Shown piece after piece: positions 18,336-26,356 of a stretch of DNA of 59,576 nucleotides. The notes under the pieces are model-generated. The model was not told the origin of the DNA and searched no databases. It was given only the letters and a program-made list of their open reading frames with translations. Where the stretch lies: the NCBI GenBank assembly GCA_946540435.1, contig CAMNII010000010.1, positions 1 through 59,576 on the forward strand. Reading direction: 5' to 3'. Position 1 is the first letter of the stretch. Each line of letters starts with the position of its first letter. This DNA is from an uncultured Prevotella sp. GTDB taxonomy: Bacteria > Bacteroidota > Bacteroidia > Bacteroidales > Bacteroidaceae. The translations under genes and the position numbers were made by a program.

Positions 18336-19985
18336 ATGGCAAACAAACCAGCATTCAAGTACGCTCCGATGTTCCAGCTCGGAGAAGACAAAACCGAATA
18401 CCGACTGCTCAGCCGCGAAGGCGTGAGCACCGCCGAGTTCGAAGGCAAGCAGATCGTGAAGGTAGCACCCGAGGCACTCACCCTCCTCGCCCAGCAGGCC
18501 TTCCACGACGTGGAATTCATGCTCCGCCGCGAACACAACCTGCAGGTGGCAGCAATCCTCAGCGACCCCGAAGCCTCCGAGAACGACAAATACGTCGCCC
18601 TGCAGTTCCTGCGCAATGCCGAGACTGCAGCCAAGGGCATCCTCCCCTTCTGCCAGGACACCGGCACCGCCATCATCCATGGTGAGAAGGGTCAGCAGGT
18701 ATGGACCGGCTTCGAGGATGAGGAAGCCCTCTCACTCGGCGTCTATAACACCTTCACCGAGGACAACCTGCGCTACTCGCAGAACGCACCGCTGAACATG
18801 TACGACGAGGTGAACACCCGTTGCAACCTGCCCGCACAAATCGACATCGAGGCCTGCGAGGGTGCTGAATACCGCTTCGTCATGGTGGCAAAGGGTGGCG
18901 GCTCGGCCAACAAGACCTACTTCTACCCCATGACCAAGGCCACCATTCAGAACGAAGGCACCCTGCTGCCCTTCCTCGTTGAGAAGATGAAGAGCCTCGG
19001 CACGGCAGCCTGCCCGCCCTACCACATCGCCTTCGTCATCGGCGGTACATCGGCCGAGAAGAACCTGCTCACTGTGAAGCTCGCCAGCATCAAGTACTAC
19101 GACTCACTGCCCACCACGGGCGATGAGACAGGACGTGCCTTCCGCGACATCGACCTCGAGGAGAAGCTCCTGAAGGAAGCCCAGAAGATCGGACTCGGCG
19201 CACAGTTCGGCGGCAAGTATCTTGCCCACGACATCCGTGTCATCCGTCTGCCGCGCCACGGTGCCTCCTGCCCCATCGGCATGGGCGTCAGCTGCTCGGC
19301 CGACCGTAACATCAAGGCCAAGATCAATGCCGACGGTATCTGGCTGGAGAAGATGGATGCCAACCCCGGCGAACTCATCCCTGCAGAATATGCCAAGGCC
19401 GGCGAAGGCCAGCAGAGCATCGTCATCGACCTCGACAAGGGTATCGATGCCGTACGCCAGGAACTGACGAAATATCCCGTCTCCACCCGCGTCAACCTGA
19501 AGGGCACCATCATCGTGGCCCGCGACATCGCCCATGCCAAGCTGAAGGCCCGTCTGGATGCCGGCGAGGAGATGCCTCAGTACTTCAAGGACCACCCCAT
19601 CCTCTATGCCGGACCGGCCAAGACGCCCGAAGGCTATCCCTGCGGCTCGATGGGACCCACCACGGCCAACCGCATGGACCCGTATGTTGATGAGTTCCAG
19701 GACCACGGTGCATCGCTCGTGATGATTGCCAAGGGCAACCGTTCGAAGGTCGTCACCGATGCCTGTCAGAAACATGGCGGCTTCTACCTCGGCACCATCG
19801 GTGGCGTAGCAGCAGTGCTCAGCCAGTCGAGCATCAAGTCGATTGAGTGCGTGGAATATCCCGAACTCGGCATGGAGGCCATCTGGAAGATCCGCGTGGA
19901 AGACTTCCCCGCCTTCATCCTCGTCGACGACAAGGGCAACGACTTCTTCCAGCAGCTCAAGCCCTGGTGCCCTTGCAAGAGCTAA
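18336..19985 (+). CDS. fum: Class I fumarate hydratase
   Basis: This is the iron-sulfur fumarase interconverting fumarate and malate, used in the reductive branch to succinate in anaerobic Bacteroidales. The 549 residues cover both parts: the N-terminal alpha domain with a cluster cysteine in PFCQDTGTA (about 106), further ones in GVSCSADRN, and the C-terminal beta domain with GTTANRM-type GPTTANRMD and [11 protein letters not shown]. Single-chain FumA/B architecture, typical length. It starts 31 bases after the preceding gene. The TAA stop is also the first triplet of a heptamer repeat array. Confidence 0.95.
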   Translation: MANKPAFKYAPMFQLGEDKTEYRLLSREGVSTAEFEGKQIVKVAPEALTLLAQQAFHDVEFMLRREHNLQVAAILSDPEASENDKYVALQFLRNAETAAKGILPFCQDTGTAIIHGEKGQQVWTGFEDEEALSLGVYNTFTEDNLRYSQNAPLNMYDEVNTRCNLPAQIDIEACEGAEYRFVMVAKGGGSANKTYFYPMTKATIQNEGTLLPFLVEKMKSLGTAACPPYHIAFVIGGTSAEKNLLTVKLASIKYYDSLPTTGDETGRAFRDIDLEEKLLKEAQKIGLGAQFGGKYLAHDIRVIRLPRHGASCPIGMGVSCSADRNIKAKINADGIWLEKMDANPGELIPAEYAKAGEGQQSIVIDLDKGIDAVRQELTKYPVSTRVNLKGTIIVARDIAHAKLKARLDAGEEMPQYFKDHPILYAGPAKTPEGYPCGSMGPTTANRMDPYVDEFQDHGASLVMIAKGNRSKVVTDACQKHGGFYLGTIGGVAAVLSQSSIKSIECVEYPELGMEAIWKIRVEDFPAFILVDDKGNDFFQQLKPWCPCKS

Positions 19986-20024
19986 TTAGTAATTAGTAAT
20001 TAGAAATTAGAAATGAGTAATTAT
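19983..20024. repeat. TAATTAG heptamer array starting in the fumarase stop codon
   Basis: Six 7-mers in a row: TAATTAG three times, then AAATTAG, AAATGAG and TAATTAT. The first TAA is the fumarase stop. It has the same 7-bp period as the array inside the helicase gene at 6411-6487, though a different sequence. Confidence 0.9.
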
Positions 20025-20089
20025 GATTACCCCTGCCGGCTTGAGCTGTTTGCCCAACAAAGATGAGGGGGAATCATAATTACTCATTT
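20011..20089. repeat. 18-bp perfect inverted repeat after fumarase
   Basis: AAATGAGTAATTATGATT (20011-20028) is repeated inverted at 20072-20089. The inner CCCCT/AGGGG continues the pairing across one mismatch, around a loop of roughly 30 bases. It overlaps the heptamer array. It could stop or stabilise the fumarase transcript, but has no T-run. Confidence 0.85.
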
Positions 20090-20098
20090 ATGACAATC

Positions 20099-20250
20099 GC
20101 AACGCGCCCGGCAATGAGACATCAGCCCAGGGCAACACCCTGGGGAATAGCGACAAATTCGCAAAGCGCCCCGAAGGGGCAATGAGATATCAGCCCAGGG
20201 CAACACCCAGGGGAATAGCGACAAATTCGCAACGCGCCCCGGAGAGGGCT
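20099..20250. repeat. Tandem REP-like element, two full copies and one partial
   Basis: Copies at 20099-20160 and 20161-20228 share ATCAGCCCAGGGCAACACCC, then GGGGAATAGCGACAAATTC; a third copy is cut off after about 20 bases. Copy 1 has the palindrome CCCAGGG-caaca-CCCTGGG; in copy 2 one substitution (CCCAGGG) breaks it. Elements of this look are widely scattered in Bacteroidales intergenic DNA, by my recollection. Confidence 0.85.
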
Positions 20251-20366
20251 ACTATGGCAGCTACAATGGATACACCATCGTCATTCACTCTAGTAAAGAA
20301 AGTAAGTCTGGCGGACTGTACCGCAATGTAGAACTGAAAGTGAAACCCGCAGGAGCGATTTTTTAA
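20247..20366 (+). pseudogene. Possible C-terminal remnant of a lost gene
   Basis: Right after the REP-like copies, an open frame reads GYYGSYNGYTIVIHSS, then continues with protein-like composition to a TAA at 20364-20366, ending LKVKPAGAIF. There is no plausible start; upstream the frame runs into the repeats. It looks like the tail of a protein gene replaced by the repeats. A chance frame of 39 codons cannot be excluded. Confidence 0.3.
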
Positions 20367-20393
20367 TGATTTGAAAAAATAATTGCCAAAAAA

Positions 20394-20425
20394 TTTGCAA
20401 GATTGAAACATTCTGCTTACCTTTG
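20394..20425 (+). promoter_or_regulatory. Promoter of the trp leader and trpB
   Basis: TTTG (20394-20397), 20 bp, TACCTTTG (20418-20425) followed by C: a textbook Bacteroidetes promoter. Transcription should begin near 20431, about 28 bases before the leader peptide ATG. Confidence 0.85.
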
Positions 20426-20458
20426 CCGCAGAAATCATTACAAAAAGATACAGAACAT

Positions 20459-20518
20459 ATGAAACAGAACATGTCTAACAACTGGTGGTGGCGTCGCTCA
20501 AGATTGAAAAAGTCGTGA
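20459..20518 (+). CDS. trpL: Tryptophan leader peptide (TrpL-like)
   Basis: A 19-codon frame, MKQNMSNNWWWRRSRLKKS, with three consecutive TGG codons at 20483-20491 and a TGA at 516-518. It sits between a strong promoter and a terminator hairpin, upstream of trpB, which is exactly where an attenuation leader should be. Ribosomes would stall at the Trp codons when charged tRNA-Trp is scarce. A second in-frame ATG at 20471 could also start it. The peptide itself needs no function. Confidence 0.85.
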   Translation: MKQNMSNNWWWRRSRLKKS

Positions 20519-20553
20519 GTCGCTAAAGCCGTGTAGAGACATCTGAGATACAC

Positions 20554-20587
20554 AAAAGGCCTGCCGCACCCGCGACAGGCCTTTTTT
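20554..20587 (+). terminator. trp attenuator terminator
   Basis: AAAAGGCCTG (20554-20563) pairs perfectly with CAGGCCTTTT (20576-20585); CGC/GCG pair inside the loop, and a run of Ts follows. It lies 36 bases after the leader stop and about 100 bases before trpB. A competing stem GTGTA (20531-20535) with TACAC (20549-20553), extendable by GCC/GGC across a bulge, would use the left arm and could be the antiterminator; this alternative is by eye only. Confidence 0.85.
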
Positions 20588-20691
20588 CTTAGAAGGATCC
20601 TACCCCCGCCCCCTCCCTAAAGGGAAGGGAGAGAGAAAAAAAAGAGAGAATAAAAAATAAATATGTTATTAACACAAAAAACAAGAGAACT

Positions 20692-22050
20692 ATGAGACAA
20701 AAGAAATTTATCCTCGAAGAGAGTGAACTGCCGAAACAGTGGTATAACATCCAGGCCGACATGCCCAACAAGCCGCTGCCCCCCATACACCCGGCAACGA
20801 AGCAACCCCTTGGCGTCGACGACCTGGCGCATATCTTCCCTCGCGAGTGCTGCGTGCAGGAACTCGACCAGGAACATGCTTTCATCGACATCCCCGAGCC
20901 CGTGCTCGAGAAGTATAAGTACTACCGCTCGACACCGCTCGTACGTGCCTACGCCCTTGAGGAAGCCCTCGGCACGCCGGCACATATCTACTTCAAGAAC
21001 GAGAGCGTGAACCCGCTGGGGTCACACAAGATCAACTCTGCCCTTCCGCAGTGCTACTATGCCAAGGCCGAAGGTACCACGAACGTCACCACCGAGACGG
21101 GTGCCGGACAGTGGGGTGCAGCACTGAGCTATGCCGCATCGGTGTTCGGACTCGAGGCCGCCGTCTATCAGGTGAAGATCTCCATGCAGCAGAAGCCCTA
21201 CCGCTCGAGCATCATGCGCACCTTCGGCGCTGCCGTGACGGGGTCGCCGTCGATGTCGACGCGTGCCGGTAAGGACATCATCACCCGCGACCCGCGCCAT
21301 CCCGGCTCGCTCGGCACGGCTATCTCCGAGGCCGTAGAGCTGGCCACGACGACTCCGAACTGTAAGTACACGCTGGGCTCCGTGCTCAACCACGTGGCCA
21401 TCCACCAGAGCATCATCGGACTGGAAGCCGAGAAACAGATGGAGAAGGCCGGTGAATATCCCGACATCGTCATCGCCTGCTTCGGCGGTGGCTCGAACTT
21501 CGGCGGCATCGCCTTCCCCTTCATGCGCCATAACATCAAGGACGGCAAGACGACGGAGTTCATCGCTGCCGAGCCGGAGAGCTGCCCGAAGCTCACGCGC
21601 GGACAGTTCCGCTACGACTTCGGCGACGAGGCCGGCTACACGCCCCTGCTGCCGATGTACACGCTGGGCCACGACTTCAAGCCCGCCAACATCCACGCCG
21701 GTGGTCTGCGCTACCATGGTGCCGGAATGATCGTCTCCCAGCTGATCAAGGACGGACTGATGCATGGCGTCGACATTCCGCAGCTGGAGACCTTCGAGGC
21801 TGGCATGCTCTTCGCACGCACCGAAGGCATCATCCCCGCACCCGAGTCTAGCCACGCCATCGCCGCTACCATCCGCGAGGCCAAGAAATGCAAGGAGACG
21901 GGCGAGGAGAAAGTCATCCTCTTCAACCTCTCCGGCCACGGGCTCATCGACATGACGGCCTATGAGCAGTATCTCAACGGCGACCTGATGAACTACAAAC
22001 TCACCGACGCCGACATCGAGAAGACCCTGCAAAGCGTGCCGAAGGATTAA
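20692..22050 (+). CDS. trpB: Tryptophan synthase beta chain, TrpB2 type
   Basis: This PLP enzyme condenses indole with serine to give tryptophan. The 452 residues and the motifs NPLGSHKINSA (PLP lysine K113), TETGAGQWGAALS and QKPYRSSIMRTFGA mark the longer TrpB2 branch, which usually does not form the tight complex with TrpA. The Gly-rich phosphate-binding loop appears as CFGGGSNFGG. It stands alone: no other trp gene is present in the window, yet it has its own leader-peptide attenuator. TrpB2 proteins may salvage free indole. The ATG is preceded by an A-rich leader. Confidence 0.95.
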   Translation: MRQKKFILEESELPKQWYNIQADMPNKPLPPIHPATKQPLGVDDLAHIFPRECCVQELDQEHAFIDIPEPVLEKYKYYRSTPLVRAYALEEALGTPAHIYFKNESVNPLGSHKINSALPQCYYAKAEGTTNVTTETGAGQWGAALSYAASVFGLEAAVYQVKISMQQKPYRSSIMRTFGAAVTGSPSMSTRAGKDIITRDPRHPGSLGTAISEAVELATTTPNCKYTLGSVLNHVAIHQSIIGLEAEKQMEKAGEYPDIVIACFGGGSNFGGIAFPFMRHNIKDGKTTEFIAAEPESCPKLTRGQFRYDFGDEAGYTPLLPMYTLGHDFKPANIHAGGLRYHGAGMIVSQLIKDGLMHGVDIPQLETFEAGMLFARTEGIIPAPESSHAIAATIREAKKCKETGEEKVILFNLSGHGLIDMTAYEQYLNGDLMNYKLTDADIEKTLQSVPKD

Positions 22051-22127
22051 GCGGCAAGGCAAAACCAGTCACATCGCTGATTATCCGGCAAAGACAACTA
22101 CAGGCGCATAATGCGTCACCTACTGAC

Positions 22128-22165
22128 AACCGAGGGTACAGGCACAGCTTGTACCCTCGGTTTTT
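22128..22165 (+). terminator. Terminator of trpB
   Basis: AACCGAGGGTACA (22128-22140) and TGTACCCTCGGTT (22150-22162) are a perfect 13-bp stem with a 9-base loop, followed by TTTTTC. Intrinsic terminator about 80 bases after the trpB stop. Confidence 0.95.
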
Positions 22166-22255
22166 CGTGCGCTTCACCAAGAACGGAAGCAAGTAAAAAC
22201 CTTCCGAAAACCACCGTTCCTAACTCATTGAAAAGCACAGAAGTAGGATGGGCAT

Positions 22256-22276
22256 ACCAAAATAGCTTATTTTGGT
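22256..22276. repeat. 9-bp perfect inverted repeat
   Basis: ACCAAAATA (22256-22264) and TATTTTGGT (22268-22276) surround a 3-base loop. It lies in non-coding DNA between trpB and feoB; no role is evident. Confidence 0.7.
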
Positions 22277-22353
22277 CGCACGTTCCTTACCTTCGACAAA
22301 ACCATCTCTTAGTATTGACAAAAAAAACTCTTAGCAATGGCAAAACCATCTCT

Positions 22354-22403
22354 TAGCATTGGCCTTTCCAACTCTGACTATTGGAAAGGCCAATGCTTGT
22401 TTT
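22354..22403 (+). terminator. 17-bp perfect hairpin with T-run
   Basis: AGCATTGGCCTTTCCAA (22354-22370) and its exact inverse (22380-22396) are followed by TGTTTTTT. This is a second terminator-like structure after trpB, 190 bases past the first. It is preceded by two imperfect direct copies of caaaaccatctcttag (about 22298 and 22340), so this stretch may be a decayed repeat rather than a functional stop. Confidence 0.7.
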
Positions 22404-22462
22404 TTATAATGCTGTCCGGTAAACTTTCATAGATGGCACGCAGATGGAGTGCCACCTTCAGC

Positions 22463-22675
22463 GTTCGTATGTCTTATAAAACAACGTATGTTCGTCTGTT
22501 CGTATGTCTTTTTAAAAACGTCTGTCTGTCCGTCTGTTCGTCTGTCTTAAAAACAACGTATGTCCGTATGTTCGTCTGTCTTTAAAAAAAACGTCTGTCC
22601 GTCTGTTCGTCTGTCTTAAAAACAACGTATGTCCGTATGTTCGTCTGTCTTTTAAAAAAACGTCTGTCCGTATGT
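22463..22675. repeat. Tandem array with ~35-bp period and A-tracts, next to feoB
   Basis: Six units alternate between two types: one begins AAAAACAACGTATGTCCG, the other AAAAAAACGTCTGTCCG; both end GTTCGTCTGTCTT. A-tracts of 4-8 bases begin at 22478, 22514, 22549, 22584, 22618 and 22654, so spaced 34-36 bp. The last unit ends at the feoB stop codon (22676-22678). Within each unit a shorter CGTMTGTC-like 8-mer recurs. Spacers are not unique, so it is not CRISPR. Confidence 0.9.
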
Positions 22676-25090
22676 TCAGGGCGCTGCCAGCTGATAGAAC
22701 AGTGCTGAGACTATCCAGGCAACGGCTGTTGTATAGAGGGCTGCAAAGAGTCCCCACCGCCACGACCCGGTCTCGTTCTTGATGGCAACGATGGTTGCAA
22801 TACAGGGGAAATAGAGGAGGACAAACAACAGATAGGCGTAGGCGGCCTGTAGCGTTAGTCCGTCAGCCGTCATGAGTTGGTAGAGGCGTGAGTATTTCTC
22901 TTGTTCGGAGGAGAAGGCACTGTCCTCAGAGAACTGGTCTTCGCCTGCGTAGAGGACGCCGATGGTGGAGGCTACGATTTCCTTGGCTCCGACGCCGGCG
23001 ATGAGGCTGACGTCGAGTTTCCAGTTGAAGCCCTGCGGCCGGAACACGGGTTCGATGGCCTGCCCCACCCTTCCGATGTAGCTCTGTTCCTGCTGTTCGC
23101 GCAGGGAGAGGCTGTCGTCGTGGGGGAAGTAGCCGAGAGCCCAGACGATGATGCTGGCCACGAGGATGATGCCTCCCATCTTCTTAAGGTATTCCTTTCC
23201 TTTCTCCCACGTATGGCGTCCGATGGCCTTTGCCGTCGGCATGCGGTAGGGAGGCAGTTCCATGACGAAGGGTGTGTCTTCGCCTTTGATGACGAAGGTG
23301 GAGAACAGCTTACTGACGATGACGGCCATGACGATGCCCACGGCATAGAGTGAGATCATCACCACCGAGCGGTATTCCACGGCGAAGAAGGTTCCGACGA
23401 TCATGATGTAGATGGGCAGTCGTGCGGAACACGACATGAAAGGCAGCACGAGCATGGTGATGAGTCGCGACCGTCGGCTTTCGATGGTACGTGTGGCCAT
23501 GACGGCGGGCACGTTGCATCCGAAGCCCATAATCAGGGGGATGAACGACTTGCCGTGGAGTCCCATGTGGTGCATGAGACGGTCCATGATGAAGGCTGCG
23601 CGTGCCATATAGCCAGAGTCTTCCATGAGTGAGATGAAGAAATAGAGGATGAGGATCTGCGGCAGGAAGACGATGACCGACCCTACGCCGCCCACGACGC
23701 CGTCGACGAGCATCGACTGCACGGGTCCTGGCGGCAGCATTGTAGTGAGCCAGTCGCCCAGCCAGCCTACGCCGGCCTCTATCCAGTCCATCGGGTATTG
23801 TCCGAGGGTGAAGGTGGTCTCGAACATGATGTAGAGGATGAGAAAGAAGATGGGGAATCCCAGCCAGCGGTTCGAGAGCACGCGGTCGATGAGATGGGTG
23901 GAGCGATAGGTGTCCTGCAGCGTTCCCTGTTGGAATCCAGCCTCGGCGAGGGCTCCGTTGATAAATCCGTATTTGGCATCGGTGATGGCTGTCTCGGCAT
24001 CGATGGCCGTCTCCTCGACGACACGCGCCTCAGCCTTGTCGCGCTCAGAGAAGATGGCCGTAGCCTTCGTGCCTGCCTTCTCGCGGATGTATGCTTCGAT
24101 ATGGGTGTCGTGCTCCAGCAGTTTCAAGGCCAGGTAGCGGGTGCTGTAGCGTGGGGTGATGGTGGGGTCGGGCTTCAGGTATTTCTGAATATAGCGTATG
24201 CCGTCTTCTATCTCGTGGCCGTAGTTGATATGGAAGTGGCGGGCGTGGCGGTTGGTGCCTTCATAGACTTGGATGACGGCCTTGAAGAGTTCCTTGACGC
24301 CCATGCCGCTCTTGAATGATGTCGGCACCATCGGCATACCGAAGAGTGTGGCAAGGGTGTTGGTGTCGGCCTGGTCGCCGCGCCGTTCGAACTCGTCGTA
24401 CATGTTCAGTGCGCACACCATGCGCAGGTCCATGTCGATGAGCTGCGTGGTGAGATAGAGGTTGCGTTCGAGGTTCGAGGCGTCGACAACGTTGATGACG
24501 ACGTCGGGCACCTGCTCGATGAGGTGCTCGCGCACATAGAGTTCCTCTGGCGAATAGCACGACAGGGAATAGGTTCCCGGCAGGTCGGTGAGGTTGAACT
24601 CATATCCGAAGAACGACGCATGAGCCACAGAGGCGTCGACCGTGACGCCGGAGTAGTTGCCCACACGGGCATGGGCTCCGGATGCATAGTTGAAGAGCGA
24701 CGTCTTCCCGCTGTTCGGGTTGCCGATGAGGGCAACGTTGATGGTGCGGTGGCGGCGTCCGGCCTCGTGGCGTATGTTTCCAACATCGATGATGGGACGC
24801 TCGACGTCCTTTTCGGCATCGTCGTCTGACAGGGCGACGGGCTCTGGCTGCTCTTGGGGTGCTTCGTCCTCGCTGAGCACTTCGATGAGGGCTGCCTCAT
24901 CGCGACGCAGCGACACCTCATAACCCATAATACGATATTTCACAGGGTCCTGCAGCGGTGCGTTGAGGAGCACCTCCACGAGCTGACCTTTCACAAATCC
25001 CATCTCGATGATGCGCTTGCGAAATCCGCCGTGACCCATCACCTTCACGATGATGGCCCGCTGACCATTTTTCAGTTCTGACAGTTTCAT
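22676..25090 (-). CDS. feoB: Ferrous iron transporter FeoB with fused FeoA domain
   Basis: An inner-membrane transporter for Fe2+ of 804 residues. Residues 1-72 form a FeoA-like SH3 domain (MKLSELKNGQRAIIVKVMG). The GTPase domain follows, with G1 GNPNSGKTS near 121-129, G3 DLPGTYSL and G4 NMYD. The C-terminal half holds the Gate domains and about 8-10 membrane segments (for example RLPIYIMIVGTFF and LLFVLLYFPCIATIVAIK). The fused FeoA-FeoB form is common in Bacteroidetes. The stop codon is directly abutted by the tandem array downstream. Confidence 0.96.
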   Translation of the reverse strand: MKLSELKNGQRAIIVKVMGHGGFRKRIIEMGFVKGQLVEVLLNAPLQDPVKYRIMGYEVSLRRDEAALIEVLSEDEAPQEQPEPVALSDDDAEKDVERPIIDVGNIRHEAGRRHRTINVALIGNPNSGKTSLFNYASGAHARVGNYSGVTVDASVAHASFFGYEFNLTDLPGTYSLSCYSPEELYVREHLIEQVPDVVINVVDASNLERNLYLTTQLIDMDLRMVCALNMYDEFERRGDQADTNTLATLFGMPMVPTSFKSGMGVKELFKAVIQVYEGTNRHARHFHINYGHEIEDGIRYIQKYLKPDPTITPRYSTRYLALKLLEHDTHIEAYIREKAGTKATAIFSERDKAEARVVEETAIDAETAITDAKYGFINGALAEAGFQQGTLQDTYRSTHLIDRVLSNRWLGFPIFFLILYIMFETTFTLGQYPMDWIEAGVGWLGDWLTTMLPPGPVQSMLVDGVVGGVGSVIVFLPQILILYFFISLMEDSGYMARAAFIMDRLMHHMGLHGKSFIPLIMGFGCNVPAVMATRTIESRRSRLITMLVLPFMSCSARLPIYIMIVGTFFAVEYRSVVMISLYAVGIVMAVIVSKLFSTFVIKGEDTPFVMELPPYRMPTAKAIGRHTWEKGKEYLKKMGGIILVASIIVWALGYFPHDDSLSLREQQEQSYIGRVGQAIEPVFRPQGFNWKLDVSLIAGVGAKEIVASTIGVLYAGEDQFSEDSAFSSEQEKYSRLYQLMTADGLTLQAAYAYLLFVLLYFPCIATIVAIKNETGSWRWGLFAALYTTAVAWIVSALFYQLAAP

Positions 25091-25114
25091 AGCTTACCTA
25101 TTCCTTTGCGACTT

Positions 25115-25146
25115 CAAAGTTACTGCTTTTTTGCCACATGGACAAA
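25115..25146 (-). promoter_or_regulatory. Promoter of feoB
   Basis: On the minus strand: TTTG (25146-25143), 20 bp, TAACTTTG (25122-25115). Full consensus match, 25 bp upstream of the start codon. No Fur box was recognised by eye. Confidence 0.75.
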
Positions 25147-25199
25147 GGAATGTCATAAAAATACCTACAAATGATGATGCCGGAATGAAAAGAATTTCG

Positions 25200-25207
25200 T
25201 ACTTTTG
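25200..25207 (+). promoter_or_regulatory. -7 element of the phytase-like gene
   Basis: TACTTTTG followed by C, about 22 bp before the likely start codon. No good TTTG upstream. Confidence 0.45.
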
Positions 25208-25229
25208 CAACGAAGTCAAGAGGATGACA

Positions 25230-26189
25230 ATGAAAAGAAGTATTCTTATTATAATGCTCTGCATCATCGCCACTGCAGGAAATGCACAGCTGCCGCTGGA
25301 ACTCTCGAGGATGAACCGGCAGAAGGCATTCAAGAAGGCCGTGCCCGCAGGCAACTACAGCGGCATCACCCGTTTTGCCGGCAACCACTACGCACTGGTG
25401 AGCGACAAAGCCGACCAGATGGGGTTCTACCTGTTCACCATCGACATCGACAGCATCTCGGGCAAGCTGCGCCGCGTAGCATGCGAAGACTTCATCTCGA
25501 CAGGAATGAAGAGTGATGACGAGGAAGCCATCGCCTACGTGCCACAAAGCCAGACGCTGTGGCTGACCAGCGAGGCTACGACCACCGTCAGGGAGTGCGA
25601 CCGGCAGGGACGGCTCACCGGCCGCCAGCTGCCCACGCAACAGGTCTACGGCCTTCTTGACGGCGACCAAGGGCTGGAAGCGCTGACCTACGACAGCATC
25701 AGCCGACAGTTCTGGACCTGTCAGGAAGGGGCTCCCGTCAGCATCTGTTCCTTCTCGGCCGACCTCACCCCACAGGGATGCTACGCCTACTGCCTCGACG
25801 AGCCTACTGCCAAGCGCAAGCCGCTGCACTATGCCCACGGCGTGAGCGAACTGCTGGCATTAGCTGACGGGACGCTGCTCGTCATGGAACGTGAGTTCTT
25901 CGTGCCCAAGAAGAAAATCGGCTCCTTCGTCGTGAACAAGATCTATCGGGTGGCTCCGCATGGAGACACTGCGTTCGACGACGACGGCACCCTAAAGAAG
26001 CAACTCGTCGCAAAATGGAAAACCCGGTTGAACCTGACACGCCGCTCACTGGCCAACTACGAGGGGATGTGCCTGGGACCGCGCCTTACCGACGGACGGC
26101 AAGTCATCATCCTCGTCTCCGACTCACAGAACCAATACGGCGGCATCCTGAAAGACTACTTCAAGACCATCGTCATCACAGCGCTGTAG
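25230..26189 (+). CDS. Exported phytase/esterase-like propeller protein
   Basis: A 319-residue protein with a signal peptide (MKRSILIIMLCIIATAGNAQ). The mature part matches the 'esterase-like activity of phytase' family: SGITRFAGNHYALVSDK, EAIAYVPQSQTLWLTSE, GDQGLEALTYDSISRQFW, and NYEGMCLGPRLTDGRQ near the end. These are beta-propeller proteins with conserved Glu/Asp; the substrate (phosphoester or carboxyester) is not known. The ATG at 25230 is preferred because AGAGG lies 6 bases before it; 25224 (two residues longer) is the alternative. Divergent from feoB. Confidence 0.85.
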   Translation: MKRSILIIMLCIIATAGNAQLPLELSRMNRQKAFKKAVPAGNYSGITRFAGNHYALVSDKADQMGFYLFTIDIDSISGKLRRVACEDFISTGMKSDDEEAIAYVPQSQTLWLTSEATTTVRECDRQGRLTGRQLPTQQVYGLLDGDQGLEALTYDSISRQFWTCQEGAPVSICSFSADLTPQGCYAYCLDEPTAKRKPLHYAHGVSELLALADGTLLVMEREFFVPKKKIGSFVVNKIYRVAPHGDTAFDDDGTLKKQLVAKWKTRLNLTRRSLANYEGMCLGPRLTDGRQVIILVSDSQNQYGGILKDYFKTIVITAL

Positions 26190-26227
26190 GCTGAACGGCA
26201 CTACTGCCGACGGGCGTTTTTTCACGT

Positions 26228-26261
26228 TTAGGGATTTTCCTCCTTTTCTTAGGGATTTTCC
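26228..26261 (+). promoter_or_regulatory. Direct repeat with 21-bp spacing upstream of the Ser-rich gene
   Basis: TTAGGGATTTTCC occurs at 26228-26240 and again at 26249-26261: identical over 13 bp with start-to-start spacing of exactly 21 bp, two helical turns. The second copy ends just upstream of the -33 region of the promoter, an activator-like position. LytTR-type regulators bind such repeats in other bacteria; the actual binder here is unknown. Confidence 0.6.
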
Positions 26262-26263
26262 CC

Positions 26264-26294
26264 TTGCAGGGATAAAAAAAAGTTTGTTACTTTG
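26264..26294 (+). promoter_or_regulatory. Promoter of the Ser-rich gene
   Basis: TTGC (26264-26267) and, about 20 bp on, TTACTTTG (26287-26294) followed by C approximate the Bacteroidetes consensus. Both elements deviate, in line with a promoter that needs an activator. The start codon is 62 bp downstream. Confidence 0.45.
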
Positions 26295-26356
26295 CACCGT
26301 GAACCATTAACAACGGAGTATTAACAACCATAAAGCAAAGAGAAAGGACAATAATT

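Noticed and set aside
16685..18676. 663-codon minus-strand frame spanning two plus-strand genes
   Set aside because: It runs antisense through the deacetylase-like gene and into fumarase; high-GC codon bias creates such long antisense frames. No motif is recognisable.
22463..22675. CRISPR array
   Set aside because: Units are contiguous and the intervening bases are copies of two recurring types, not unique spacers; no cas gene lies in the window.
22512..22763. 83-codon minus-strand frame with repeated DRRTYGHTLFLRQTNRR
   Set aside because: Its repetitive peptide is just a translation of the tandem array, and it overlaps the feoB 3' end in another frame.
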